Assembly: GCA_021798875.1 (NCBI GenBank)
Contig: JAJZBN010000004.1
Location: 1-64,000, forward strand
Source of the DNA: a bacterium
GTDB lineage: Bacteria > SZUA-79 > Acidulodesulfobacterales > Acidulodesulfobacteraceae
Length of the DNA: 64,000 nucleotides
Direction of reading: 5' to 3'
Shown piece after piece: positions 27,193-35,625 of this stretch. The notes beneath the pieces are model-generated. The model had not been told where the DNA came from. It did not search any database and worked only from the letters and a program-made list of their open reading frames with translations. Position 1 is the first letter of the stretch; every line of letters begins with the position of its first letter. A program made the position numbers and the translations under genes.

Positions 27193-28399
27193 TTCTTACC
27201 CCCTTCCACTGTCTTGCCTGATGCATAAAAGCTTCAAGCCTGAGCATTAAATTAGTACTCTCCTGCCCGTCGAACCATAAATTTATCCATGGAAAATTAT
27301 TAAGATCTTCCCTGAATTTTTTTGATACTATCTGCACTATGGAACCCGGCATACAGTGAAAAGGATGGATGCTTATTACGCCCGAATACCCTTTTTTTGC
27401 AAAATCGACTGATTCGCCCACCGTAAGAATAGCTTCGCCTCCAAGCGACAAGTCAAGATATTTTTTTGAATAAGAAAGTATATCTTTTATGCTTGTTTCT
27501 TTATGGTTTCTAAACAGTTTTTTGAACGGCTTAAACATGCCCGTTTCGTCTTTTCTCTGGTAATAATTAACCAAAAAACTTAAAAAAATATCTTTTACTT
27601 TTCTGCTCCTTAAAGCGTTTACCGCATATTCATGGGTAGTAAAAGTTATCCATTTATACGTTGGAACCACCGAAACTTCGCCTCCTAGAGCTTCTACTTT
27701 TTCGATAGTAAAATTGTTGGTAAACTTGTTAAGCCTTAAAAATATTTCGCCTACTATGCCTATGAGGGGCCTGTCTTCGTCTTTTCTGGGAATTCTTTCG
27801 AATTTTTTAGCGCATATTGCCATGGTATCGTAAATATCTTTGCCCTTCTCGGTTGCCTCTACTACGATATTTATGCATTCTTTATAAACGGAAACCGTAT
27901 CGCCTTTGGTAATTTCATAAGGCCTAACCCTGTATAAAGCTTTTTCGAGAGTATCTACGGCTACGCAGCCCTGCCAGGCAACCCTTCTAAAAAGCGTAGC
28001 TTTATCTCCTATAAAATCCGTATAAGATTTTTTAGCGCTGGGAACTACAAATTCGACGTCCGTATAGCCCAGATTGTCGAGAACCATTTCGTGCAGTCTG
28101 TTATATTGACCGAATTTACATGGTCCAGGCGAAGTCGGCATAAAAAAAGCCGATTTTTTTGCGTCGAAATCCGGTTTTTCTATAACCTTGATAATATCTC
28201 CCGTAGTAACGAAACAGGGCATACATTCGTTTCCGTTGGTAAACTTAAGTCCAAAATCAAGCGTAGACTCGTCAGGCTCGTCCATAACGGCGGAATCGAC
28301 TCCGCATCTTCTAAATGCGGCGCTTAATGCGTATGCCGCATCTGACATATAAGGTATATACACTTTTTTATCAAAAATATTAGTATTTGTATGGTGCAT
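27170..28399 (-). CDS. 2-hydroxyacyl-CoA dehydratase activase-related protein (DUF2229-like)
   Basis: 409 aa. It matches the second half of large CoA-enzyme activase proteins: GNECMPCFVTTGDIIKVIE and FMPTSPGPCKFGQYNRLH with conserved cysteines, WQGCVAVDTLEKAL, GIVGEIFLRLNKFTNNF and SIHPFHCMPGSIV. Such proteins usually pair with an ASKHA ATPase activase, which I do not find here. A CoA-ester dehydration or other Fe-S radical role is only suggested. First gene of the activase-HtrA-metV-metF-iorAB operon. Confidence 0.75.
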   Translation of the reverse strand: MHHTNTNIFDKKVYIPYMSDAAYALSAAFRRCGVDSAVMDEPDESTLDFGLKFTNGNECMPCFVTTGDIIKVIEKPDFDAKKSAFFMPTSPGPCKFGQYNRLHEMVLDNLGYTDVEFVVPSAKKSYTDFIGDKATLFRRVAWQGCVAVDTLEKALYRVRPYEITKGDTVSVYKECINIVVEATEKGKDIYDTMAICAKKFERIPRKDEDRPLIGIVGEIFLRLNKFTNNFTIEKVEALGGEVSVVPTYKWITFTTHEYAVNALRSRKVKDIFLSFLVNYYQRKDETGMFKPFKKLFRNHKETSIKDILSYSKKYLDLSLGGEAILTVGESVDFAKKGYSGVISIHPFHCMPGSIVQIVSKKFREDLNNFPWINLWFDGQESTNLMLRLEAFMHQARQWKGVRNEFQEAA

Positions 28400-28517
28400 A
28401 TAAACTCCGAATTAAATATATTTAACCGTTATATTTAGTTGTATTTTTATTACTTTTTCTCAATTACATTATAATAGAGCATTACGATAAAGTCAAATTT
28501 ATTGACGGGGACAATCT

Positions 28518-28554
28518 ATTGACGGGGACAGAATTGAATTCTGTCCCCGTCAAT
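28518..28554. repeat. REP-like perfect palindrome (GGGGACAG/CTGTCCCC)
   Basis: Two perfect 18-bp arms (28518-28535 and 28537-28554) around one central base. A partial direct copy (ATTGACGGGGACA) lies at 28501-28513. The GGGGACAG-AATT core resembles REP-like sequences linked to RAYT transposases. It may form a strong hairpin between the divergent genes at 28399 and 28622. No transposase is present. Confidence 0.7.
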
Positions 28555-28621
28555 ATTTTATTGCCGCTGCTTATTTAAAAATCGTTGCAAATAATCGATA
28601 CATTTAATAAAATTAAGCAAT

Positions 28622-29560
28622 ATGAATTTCAAAAAAGTATTAATTATTTATAATCCTAAATCTGGTCGTTTTTCGGAAAAAAAACTATCTTATATATTAA
28701 GTTTTTTTAAACTTAAAAATATTTCGGCAGATATTCTAAATATACTGGAAACCTCAATAGAAAAAGAAAATATAGAAAACTCTTTCGACGCGGTTTTGGT
28801 AGCCGGCGGAGACGGAAGTTTAAACCACGTTATTAACAGACTTGCATATTCGTATATGCCTATCGCGCATTTACCTATGGGCACGGTTAATCTTTTCGCA
28901 ATGGAAAATAAAACTCCGCATTATTTAAAAAAGGCTCTCCATGAAATCCTAAATACATATAAACCCATAAAAATAGGTTTAGGGCAGGCAAACGAAAGAT
29001 TCTTTTTTGCCATGACCGGCATAGGGCTTGATGCTTTCATAGTTAAAAACATGGAAGAAAAAATCAGAAACAATAAAAGAAGAATTTATAATAATTCGAC
29101 GAAATATATAAGTTATATCTTAAACATAATAAAAATGACGAAAAAATATAAATTTTACGATTTATGCATGGAAAAAAATACCGAAAAAATTACCTGCGCA
29201 AAAGAAATTATCGTTTCAAACATACGCTATTACGGAGGACCATTTAAAATATTCCCTAAAAATTCGCCTTTAGACGATAGATTTCATATAAGAATGGTAA
29301 AAAATGCCTCCGGAACTGCCGACGTAATTTTTTCTATATTAAAATCATTAATATTCTATGAAAAATATTCAAACGATTCGGATTTTTATAAAAAAGACGA
29401 TGAAGTAATTATAACTTCGACGGACGTTTCGACGGATAAATTAATATATTATCAGTGCGACGGAGAACTTGCGGGCACGCTTCCCGTAAAGATAAAAAAG
29501 GTAAGAAATGCGGTAACTATGCTGATAAATCCGCGCTATTTTCCGTTACCGCAGCAATAA
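28622..29560 (+). CDS. YegS/diacylglycerol-kinase-like lipid kinase
   Basis: 312 aa. N-terminal IIYNPKSGR, the nucleotide-binding VAGGDGSLNHVIN (GGDGS where GGDGT is usual), LPMGTVNLFAME (usually LGTGNDFAR) and a C-terminal YQCDGELAG. Phosphorylates a lipid such as diacylglycerol or phosphatidylglycerol. Convergent with the Fe-S protein gene 8 bp away. Confidence 0.88.
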   Translation: MNFKKVLIIYNPKSGRFSEKKLSYILSFFKLKNISADILNILETSIEKENIENSFDAVLVAGGDGSLNHVINRLAYSYMPIAHLPMGTVNLFAMENKTPHYLKKALHEILNTYKPIKIGLGQANERFFFAMTGIGLDAFIVKNMEEKIRNNKRRIYNNSTKYISYILNIIKMTKKYKFYDLCMEKNTEKITCAKEIIVSNIRYYGGPFKIFPKNSPLDDRFHIRMVKNASGTADVIFSILKSLIFYEKYSNDSDFYKKDDEVIITSTDVSTDKLIYYQCDGELAGTLPVKIKKVRNAVTMLINPRYFPLPQQ

Positions 29561-29568
29561 AATCATTT

Positions 29569-30915
29569 TTAGCTGCGTAAACTGCGTGCATAAATACCGA
29601 TTAAATGATTTACCGGAATACTTTGGCTATGCTTTAAAATTCCGCTCTGGTCTTTTAACGAAAATATGCATCCCGAACACGACGTTAATATTTCCTGCGG
29701 AGCTGCTTCTTTAATCTCTTCAAATTTTCGTTTCGTAATTTTTTTGGATAAATCGTAATGCCTGACGTTAAACATGCCGCCGTTGCCGCAGCAATAGTTA
29801 TATTTTAACGGCTTTAGTTTTAATCCTTCGATTTTATCCGCAATTAAACCTGGCTCTCCTATTAATTTTTCATAAGCCGAAGCCGGCTTGAAATCCGGCA
29901 TATTTGAAAGATGGCACGGAATATGAAATACCGCTTCGGTTTCATTATTTAATTTTCCTTTTTTTATCTCGAATCCGTGTTTTTTAAGTTCATTAAAAAA
30001 AGACCAAATACTTATTAATTTTTTAGAAAAATCCAAAATTTCGGTATAATTTTCGTCATTTTCGTTAAAATACTTGGGATAAAGCTTATTTATAGAATAT
30101 GAACATGAAGCGCATGACGTTACTATATAATCTAATTTTTTGCCTTTAAAAGCCAAAGCGTTATTAACGGCAAGCTCTTTAAAAGACTTTAAGTCGCCGC
30201 TCGATATAAAAGGCAGTCCGCAGCACCCCTGCATTTTGGGAACGAAGACTTCGACTCCGTTTTTAGTCAAAGAAGTTACGGTATCGACAGATATCTGAGG
30301 ATATATGCCGTTAAAAACGCATCCGCTGAAATATCCGACTTTAAAAATATTTTTACTGTCCTCGACGGCTGATTTCCTCATAGCTTTCCCATTCTTAAGA
30401 GCCTGAAACTGAGACGGCTGTTTTTCCAACGAAGTATCTGCATTAAATATAAGGTCTCTGCTTCCGATAAAAGATTTGCCTTCGGGCATCGGTGAATTTC
30501 TGCCGGACAATTTTTTTACTAATGGAATATTGGCAATTTTTAAGGCGGTTTTTAATAAAATTTCTCTTTTATTTTTAAGAATATTTAATGCTAATTTACC
30601 GGAAGAAAAACTTTTGTTTGAAAATTCTTCCAGTTTTATTTTTTCGTTTATAACAAGTTCTACTATATTAACGTCGTTAGGACATACTTTTTCGCATCTT
30701 CCGCACAGAAGACAGGCGGACATCGACTCCCGCACCTTGCCGGCTCTCAAGGGAATGCTGTCGGTATAATCGGTTAAAACTATGCGCACTCTGCCCCTTG
30801 GACTTAAAAACTCGTTAAAACCGATATTGTAAGAAGGGCAGACAGGCAGACATTTTCCACAGTGAACGCAATTAAGATAGGTTTTATTTTCGGATAACAA
30901 AGAAAAAAACTCCAT
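29569..30915 (-). CDS. Fe-S oxidoreductase subunit, GlcF-like
   Basis: 448 aa from the ATG at 30915. A TTG 51 bp upstream is possible, but a promoter-like element runs through it. Two 4Fe-4S motifs (CVHCGKCLPVCP and CLLCGRCEKVCP) are followed by two CCG domains (CCGLPFISSGD with SCASCSYS, and CCGNGGMFNVRH with SCSGCIFSL). With the flavoprotein encoded upstream it forms a glycolate/lactate-type dehydrogenase passing electrons to quinone. Confidence 0.9.
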   Translation of the reverse strand: MEFFSLLSENKTYLNCVHCGKCLPVCPSYNIGFNEFLSPRGRVRIVLTDYTDSIPLRAGKVRESMSACLLCGRCEKVCPNDVNIVELVINEKIKLEEFSNKSFSSGKLALNILKNKREILLKTALKIANIPLVKKLSGRNSPMPEGKSFIGSRDLIFNADTSLEKQPSQFQALKNGKAMRKSAVEDSKNIFKVGYFSGCVFNGIYPQISVDTVTSLTKNGVEVFVPKMQGCCGLPFISSGDLKSFKELAVNNALAFKGKKLDYIVTSCASCSYSINKLYPKYFNENDENYTEILDFSKKLISIWSFFNELKKHGFEIKKGKLNNETEAVFHIPCHLSNMPDFKPASAYEKLIGEPGLIADKIEGLKLKPLKYNYCCGNGGMFNVRHYDLSKKITKRKFEEIKEAAPQEILTSCSGCIFSLKDQSGILKHSQSIPVNHLIGIYARSLRS

Positions 30916-30965
30916 TTTTATTTTTTTACAAAAAATCGTGCATTTCCAATAATGAAACTCAATCA

Positions 30966-30997
30966 AATATATGGGAAAAACATGACAATATTGTCAA
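30966..30997 (-). promoter_or_regulatory. Promoter with a palindromic operator before the GlcF-like gene
   Basis: A minus-strand TTGACA (30992-30997) and CATATA/TATATT (30966-30973) are spaced about 18-20 bp. A perfect 14-bp palindrome, TGACAATATTGTCA (30983-30996), overlaps the -35. It supports translation from the ATG at 30915 and suggests repressor control. Confidence 0.5.
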
Positions 30998-31014
30998 TAT
31001 TTAATTCAATTAAT

Positions 31015-32391
31015 TTAAAATATTTTCCCCGGATTAATTATATTTTGCGGGTCGAAAACTTTCTTAATGTTTTTTAAAAGATTCATATAATAATCGTCGT
31101 ATTTCAGTTTCATAAACTCTTTCTTTTCAAGCCCGATTCCGTGTTCGCCGGACAAACTGCCGCCAAGTTCGATGGTCTTTTTTAATACGTCGTATTTAGC
31201 TTTTCCGCCTTTTTCGACCATTTCGGCATTGCTTTTATCAAGCATAATATTTACGTGAATGTTTCCGTCCCCGAAATGCCCGAAATTTATAACGGGAATT
31301 CCATACTTTTTTGAAGTTTCTTCTAGAAAAGCAAGCATATCCGGAATTTTATTAATCGGAACGGCAATATCGTTATTTATTTTAAGGTCGCCGTATTTTC
31401 TTAAAGAAGGCGATATGGCTTTCCTTGCATCCATTATAACTTTTTTGTCTTCGCTTTTTTCCGACGCAAAAAGGAAAACCGGAGAAAACCTTTCCAATAT
31501 ATTTTTATACTCGCCGATCGATTTATCGACTTCTTCCTTAGAGCCGTCGGCTTCTATAATAAACAGGAATTTGCCCGTTATTTTTATTATATCGCTTTTA
31601 AAAATGCTTTTAACGGATTCAATGGAAAATTTATCCATAAATTCAAGCATAGAAGGTCTGTTTCTCAGCTTCAAAAGAGAAATTGCAGCGTTAAACCCTT
31701 TATCGATATCGTCGTAAGATACTAAAATCAACGATTTTTCTTCAGGTTTAGATAAAATTTTAAGCGTAATTTTGGAAAAAAGGCCGAGAGTGCCTTCGGA
31801 ACCGGTAAAAAGATGAGCAAGATTATATCCCGAAACGTTTTTGACCGTTTTTGAACCGGTATGGATAATTTCGCCTTCTCCGGTTATAACTTCGAGCGCT
31901 GCGACGTAATCTTTTGTAACTCCGTATTTTACGGCGGAAGGTCCGCCGGAACATTCGGCTACGTTGCCGCCTACCGTCGAAAACTCGTAACTTGCGGGGT
32001 CAGGCGGATAAAAATACCCTTTTTCGGCAAGATAAGTCTTAAGGTCGGCGTTTATTATGCCGGGTTCGACAGTAACGAACATATTTTCTTCATCTAATTC
32101 TGTAATATGGTTCATTTTCGTAAACGAAACCACGACGCCGCCTTTTAACGGCAGACTTCCGCCCGAAAATCCGCTTCCAGAACCCCTTCCGACGATAGGA
32201 GTATTATTATATTTCAAGCACAATTTTACGATTTTGGATATTTCTTCCGCATTAAGCGGGAATACGACAACTTCCGGCATAAAATCCTTCGACGTTGCGT
32301 CATAGGAATAACATAGAAGTTCCTCTGTTTCAGATAAAACTCTGCTTTTGCCAAGCAGTTCTTCAAATTCGCCTATAAGTTTTTTATCCAT
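31015..32391 (-). CDS. FAD-linked 2-hydroxyacid dehydrogenase, GlcD-like
   Basis: 458 aa, vanillyl-alcohol-oxidase-type flavoprotein. PIVGRGSGSGFSGGSLPLKG is the PP-loop FAD motif, VGGNVAECSGGPSAVKYGVT follows, and HFGDGNIHVNIML plus LSGEHGIGLEKKEFM are the C-terminal FAD and substrate motifs. Oxidises glycolate, D-lactate or a related 2-hydroxyacid. Ends about 100 bp before the GlcF-like ATG. Confidence 0.92.
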   Translation of the reverse strand: MDKKLIGEFEELLGKSRVLSETEELLCYSYDATSKDFMPEVVVFPLNAEEISKIVKLCLKYNNTPIVGRGSGSGFSGGSLPLKGGVVVSFTKMNHITELDEENMFVTVEPGIINADLKTYLAEKGYFYPPDPASYEFSTVGGNVAECSGGPSAVKYGVTKDYVAALEVITGEGEIIHTGSKTVKNVSGYNLAHLFTGSEGTLGLFSKITLKILSKPEEKSLILVSYDDIDKGFNAAISLLKLRNRPSMLEFMDKFSIESVKSIFKSDIIKITGKFLFIIEADGSKEEVDKSIGEYKNILERFSPVFLFASEKSEDKKVIMDARKAISPSLRKYGDLKINNDIAVPINKIPDMLAFLEETSKKYGIPVINFGHFGDGNIHVNIMLDKSNAEMVEKGGKAKYDVLKKTIELGGSLSGEHGIGLEKKEFMKLKYDDYYMNLLKNIKKVFDPQNIINPGKIF

Positions 32392-32601
32392 AATTTATTT
32401 AATTTTTAATTCGATAAATATTATTGCCGTTATTCATGCTTAAATTGGCGAGCTTCGCCTATTGGACTTCATCCGCTTCGCCCGCACTGAACGTTAATGT
32501 TATCGGTAATAGGGAGTGGGTCATAAACTATGATTCAATCCATTCTCTTCATCGCTTAAAATTTGCTACGACAACAGAATTAAATTATGTCATCGTGTTT
32601 A

Positions 32602-33252
32602 TTAAAATTGCGAACTTTTCTTTTTTATCGCCTCCGCAACTTTTCCAAAAGCAGCCGCCCTGTGCGATATTGCGTTTTTTTCCTTCGCATCTATCTGCGC
32701 CGCCGTTTTATTAAACTGCGACACGATAAAAACGGGGTCGTACCCGAAACCCTTGGTCCCGCTTATTTCTCCCGCAATCAAACCTTTTAATTCCCCGTAA
32801 AAATAATCGAAACTATTTTTTTTAAAATCGTAAATACATGCATGGCAGACAAATCTAGCGCTCCTGTTTTCTGTGCATTCTTTTTTTAAAGTCATATTTC
32901 TTAGCAGTTTTTCTATATTTTCCTCATCCGAAGCATTTTCTCCCGCATATCTTGCCGTAAAAAGACCAGGCTCGCCTTCAAGACACTCTACTTCGAGTCC
33001 TGAATCCTCGCTGATTATAAAATCGATATTTAATTCCGCCCTTAACTCTGGATTTTCCTCCAAAAATTTCAAATATCCTTCTATCTTAACTTTTGCGTTT
33101 TCTTTATAAGTTTCGCGGTCTTCAACTATTTTAACATTATAACTTTTATCCAAATAAATCAAATTTAAACTCAAATCGGCAAATTTTCCCATTATAGCTT
33201 CAATTTCTTGAAACTTGTGAGCATTGCCCGTAGCAATAAGAATATTGACCAT
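32602..33252 (-). CDS. rdgB: Non-canonical purine NTP pyrophosphatase (RdgB/HAM1)
   Basis: 216 aa. IATGNAHKFQEI at the N-terminus, DSGLEVECLEGEPGLFTARYAG in the middle, and TKGFGYDPVF near the end, followed by KNAISHRAAAF. Hydrolyses dITP/XTP to the monophosphate. Slightly longer than usual because of an insert around residues 75-95. The 210 bp downstream, up to the GlcD start, contain nothing I recognise. Confidence 0.93.
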   Translation of the reverse strand: MVNILIATGNAHKFQEIEAIMGKFADLSLNLIYLDKSYNVKIVEDRETYKENAKVKIEGYLKFLEENPELRAELNIDFIISEDSGLEVECLEGEPGLFTARYAGENASDEENIEKLLRNMTLKKECTENRSARFVCHACIYDFKKNSFDYFYGELKGLIAGEISGTKGFGYDPVFIVSQFNKTAAQIDAKEKNAISHRAAAFGKVAEAIKKKSSQF

Positions 33253-33405
33253 AAAAACTTTATTATCCTAAATATTTAAACCGTTTTTAAACAGCATATT
33301 AGCTTAGTTTTACTTTATCAAATATTTAAAATTTATTCAATTTTTTAAAAATTTATCTTCCTGCTATGCTATAATTAAATAAAGATTTTTACGAGGATAT
33401 TTATT

Positions 33406-33798
33406 ATGGGTGTATTATCTAATAGCGTTGAAAAAACTGATAAAAGTATAACGCGAGAAATACTGATAAAAAATTCTAAAATATTAGATAAAGATGAACT
33501 ACGCCTAAATATTAAAGATTTACCGCCTGAGATTAACCGAGACAATTTCTGGTCTTACAACAAGAATGATTCAATTTTGCCTGACAGAATAATAATAGAA
33601 CATGTTTTAATTTATGGAGATTTGGACGAGATAGCGGCACTCTTTAAAATTATTCCTGCAGATAGAATTATAAAAGTATACAAATTATTTATAAAACCTC
33701 AAAATAAATATAATGATATAAAACTTTTTCGGTTACTGGATTTTATTTTACCTATATTTAAAAAAAAATGTGGCCTAAAAATACTGAAAAAATACTGA
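33406..33798 (+). CDS. DUF6922-like small protein
   Basis: 130 aa. The middle segment NRDNFWSYN, then RIIIEHVLIYGDLDEIAALFKIIP and RIIKVYKLF, resembles DUF6922-type helical proteins that often precede nucleotidyltransferase-like toxin genes. Here the neighbours are a convergent HEPN/MNT pair. A regulatory or antitoxin role is possible but unproven. RBS-like ACGAGGAT lies before the ATG. Confidence 0.55.
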   Translation: MGVLSNSVEKTDKSITREILIKNSKILDKDELRLNIKDLPPEINRDNFWSYNKNDSILPDRIIIEHVLIYGDLDEIAALFKIIPADRIIKVYKLFIKPQNKYNDIKLFRLLDFILPIFKKKCGLKILKKY

Positions 33799-33811
33799 AA
33801 ATTTTTTGTAT

Positions 33812-34213
33812 TTAGGCATGATAATTCTCATCAATATAATTATTGATTCGCCTAAGAAACAGTTCTGCATTTTTCAATTGCTTTTCGGCTTCGACCTTTG
33901 AAGCTATATAAAAATCGTTATAATCGCTTTTCTGCCTGATTATATACGCATCTCTTAAAATCCCGGAATATTTATTTTCTATTTTTCCAGTTTTTATATA
34001 ATTCTGGTCAAAAAGCAATTTAACGCCGTTATGAGTTTTTGAGTCAATCTTCTGAAAGGCAAAAAGGCTTCTGACGGCATGAAACATTGCATAATAAGAC
34101 CGGTTTAAAGAAGATGAATAAAGTTTATCGTTAAACAGCATAGTAGCGGCGGCGAGTTCTTCTTCAGCTTTTTTGTATCGATACGCGGAAAGGTCAAAAA
34201 TTGCCTTATCCAT
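33812..34213 (-). CDS. HEPN-domain toxin
   Basis: 133 aa, all-helical HEPN protein. The motif R-x6-H is present as RSYYAMFH (about residue 39-46), which forms the RNase site in HEPN toxins. It overlaps the upstream MNT gene by 8 bp. In such pairs the MNT protein adenylylates HEPN to block it. Confidence 0.85.
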   Translation of the reverse strand: MDKAIFDLSAYRYKKAEEELAAATMLFNDKLYSSSLNRSYYAMFHAVRSLFAFQKIDSKTHNGVKLLFDQNYIKTGKIENKYSGILRDAYIIRQKSDYNDFYIASKVEAEKQLKNAELFLRRINNYIDENYHA

Positions 34214-34577
34214 AAATTATCTTGCCCTCTTTATGCACGTTTTCGTAAAAAGGCACGTAGTTGATATACTTGTTAAAATCTTTTATATTAGAATCTATAA
34301 TCGAAACAAAAACCCCGTATTTTATATCTAGGTTGTTTGTTGCCAAAACCGCTTTTTTAAACAAGCTTTTAAGTTCGGATTTACTGCCGGAAGCAAGAAT
34401 CATAACATCGACATCCGATTCAGGGTTAAAATCAAGCCTCGAATACGAGCCGTAAAGGATTATTCCTTTTAGAGATTTCCCGTAAATACCGGTAATAATC
34501 CGCTTAAGTTCCGACAAAAGACTATTAAGCCTTTTTCTTGATAAACCTTTTAAGGATACCCGTTCTTTCTTAGACAT
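34206..34577 (-). CDS. MNT-type nucleotidyltransferase antitoxin
   Basis: 123 aa. GSYSRLDFNPESDVDVMIL is the GSx(10)DxD signature of minimal nucleotidyltransferases. Acts as AMP/nucleotide-transferring antitoxin of HEPN. First gene of the pair, with a basic N-terminus (KKERVSLKGLSRKRL). Confidence 0.88.
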   Translation of the reverse strand: MSKKERVSLKGLSRKRLNSLLSELKRIITGIYGKSLKGIILYGSYSRLDFNPESDVDVMILASGSKSELKSLFKKAVLATNNLDIKYGVFVSIIDSNIKDFNKYINYVPFYENVHKEGKIIYG

Positions 34578-34782
34578 AATAAATAATTCCTTCTAATCGC
34601 TATAGCTATTAATATATTAATATTATAACACAAAAAATTCACGGGAAAAAACTTATCCTTTTATCAAGGATGAAATAACGTATTTTAATTCTTAATAAAA
34701 GGATTAAATTCTTAATTTTTTTATTTTAGAATTAGTTTAAAAAGCAAAAAATCAAAAAATAAGTGGAATATTTTTGTTAATT

Positions 34783-35499
34783 TTATGCGGCGTCGTTTCC
34801 GTCTGCTTTATTTCCAAAGAAATAAAAATAAAAAGATTTTGCGGACTGGAAGGTGTTTATTTTAAACTCTTGGAAGGAATAACGGTTGAAATGGGCGGTG
34901 GTTTTCTTCTCCTTTATCTGCGACCGTAAATCTAAGGCTGTTTTTCCGTAAAAACCGGTATAGCCTTTGCCTATAAAATCGCTTCTGTGGGCGTCGCTTA
35001 CACCGAGCTGAGGAAGTCCTATGGACACATTTGCCAAAGAAGCCGCCGCATTGGAAAAAATGGAAAAAGTGCTGGAATTATTGATAACTTCTATTGCATC
35101 GAAATCTAACTCGTTTAAAAGTTTTCTTACCGGCTGATATCCTTTTTCCGCGTAGGAAACGAAATAATAAGGATGGGGAGCAATTGCCAGCCCCCCTTGC
35201 GAATGTATTTCGTCTATCGTCTCCTGAGCCGTCTTACCTGGTATTATCTTGTTTTCTAAAAAAAGACCTACTATATGACCGTTTTTAGTAGATATCTCTT
35301 CGCCGATAATAACGTCTACTTCTAGAAAACTATTTTTTAACGCATATTCTTTTGCCTTAAATGCGCCCTTAATCCTGTTGTGGTCGGTTACTGCGATTAC
35401 GTTAAGTTTCCCAGCCGCCGCTTCAACTATATCTTCAGGCGAATTATTTCCGTCGCTGTAGCTTGTATGGATATGCGTATCGGCTTTTGAATATTTCAT
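34783..35499 (-). CDS. PHP-domain metal-dependent phosphoesterase
   Basis: 238 aa. N-terminal DTHIHTSYSDGNNSPEDIVE and VTDHNRIKG are PHP motifs I and II; IAPHPYY and GVSDAHRS supply further metal ligands. Related to 3',5'-nucleoside bisphosphate phosphatase and histidinol-phosphatase-like proteins. Substrate unknown. It is upstream of no gene on its own strand for 200 bp, so likely monocistronic. Confidence 0.88.
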   Translation of the reverse strand: MKYSKADTHIHTSYSDGNNSPEDIVEAAAGKLNVIAVTDHNRIKGAFKAKEYALKNSFLEVDVIIGEEISTKNGHIVGLFLENKIIPGKTAQETIDEIHSQGGLAIAPHPYYFVSYAEKGYQPVRKLLNELDFDAIEVINNSSTFSIFSNAAASLANVSIGLPQLGVSDAHRSDFIGKGYTGFYGKTALDLRSQIKEKKTTAHFNRYSFQEFKINTFQSAKSFYFYFFGNKADGNDAA

Positions 35500-35625
35500 T
35501 TTATCCGCCCATTACATTAGCCTTAACTTAACTAGAATTTAATAATTGAATAATTTATTTTATTTAATAGTTTTATTATGATTAATTCTAGTATTTATAT
35601 TATATATTAATTATATCATATAAAA

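Noticed and set aside
32392-32601. Possible structured RNA between rdgB and the GlcD-like gene
   Set aside because: A GGCGAGCTTCGCC mini-hairpin is visible, but no known RNA family signature or promoter.
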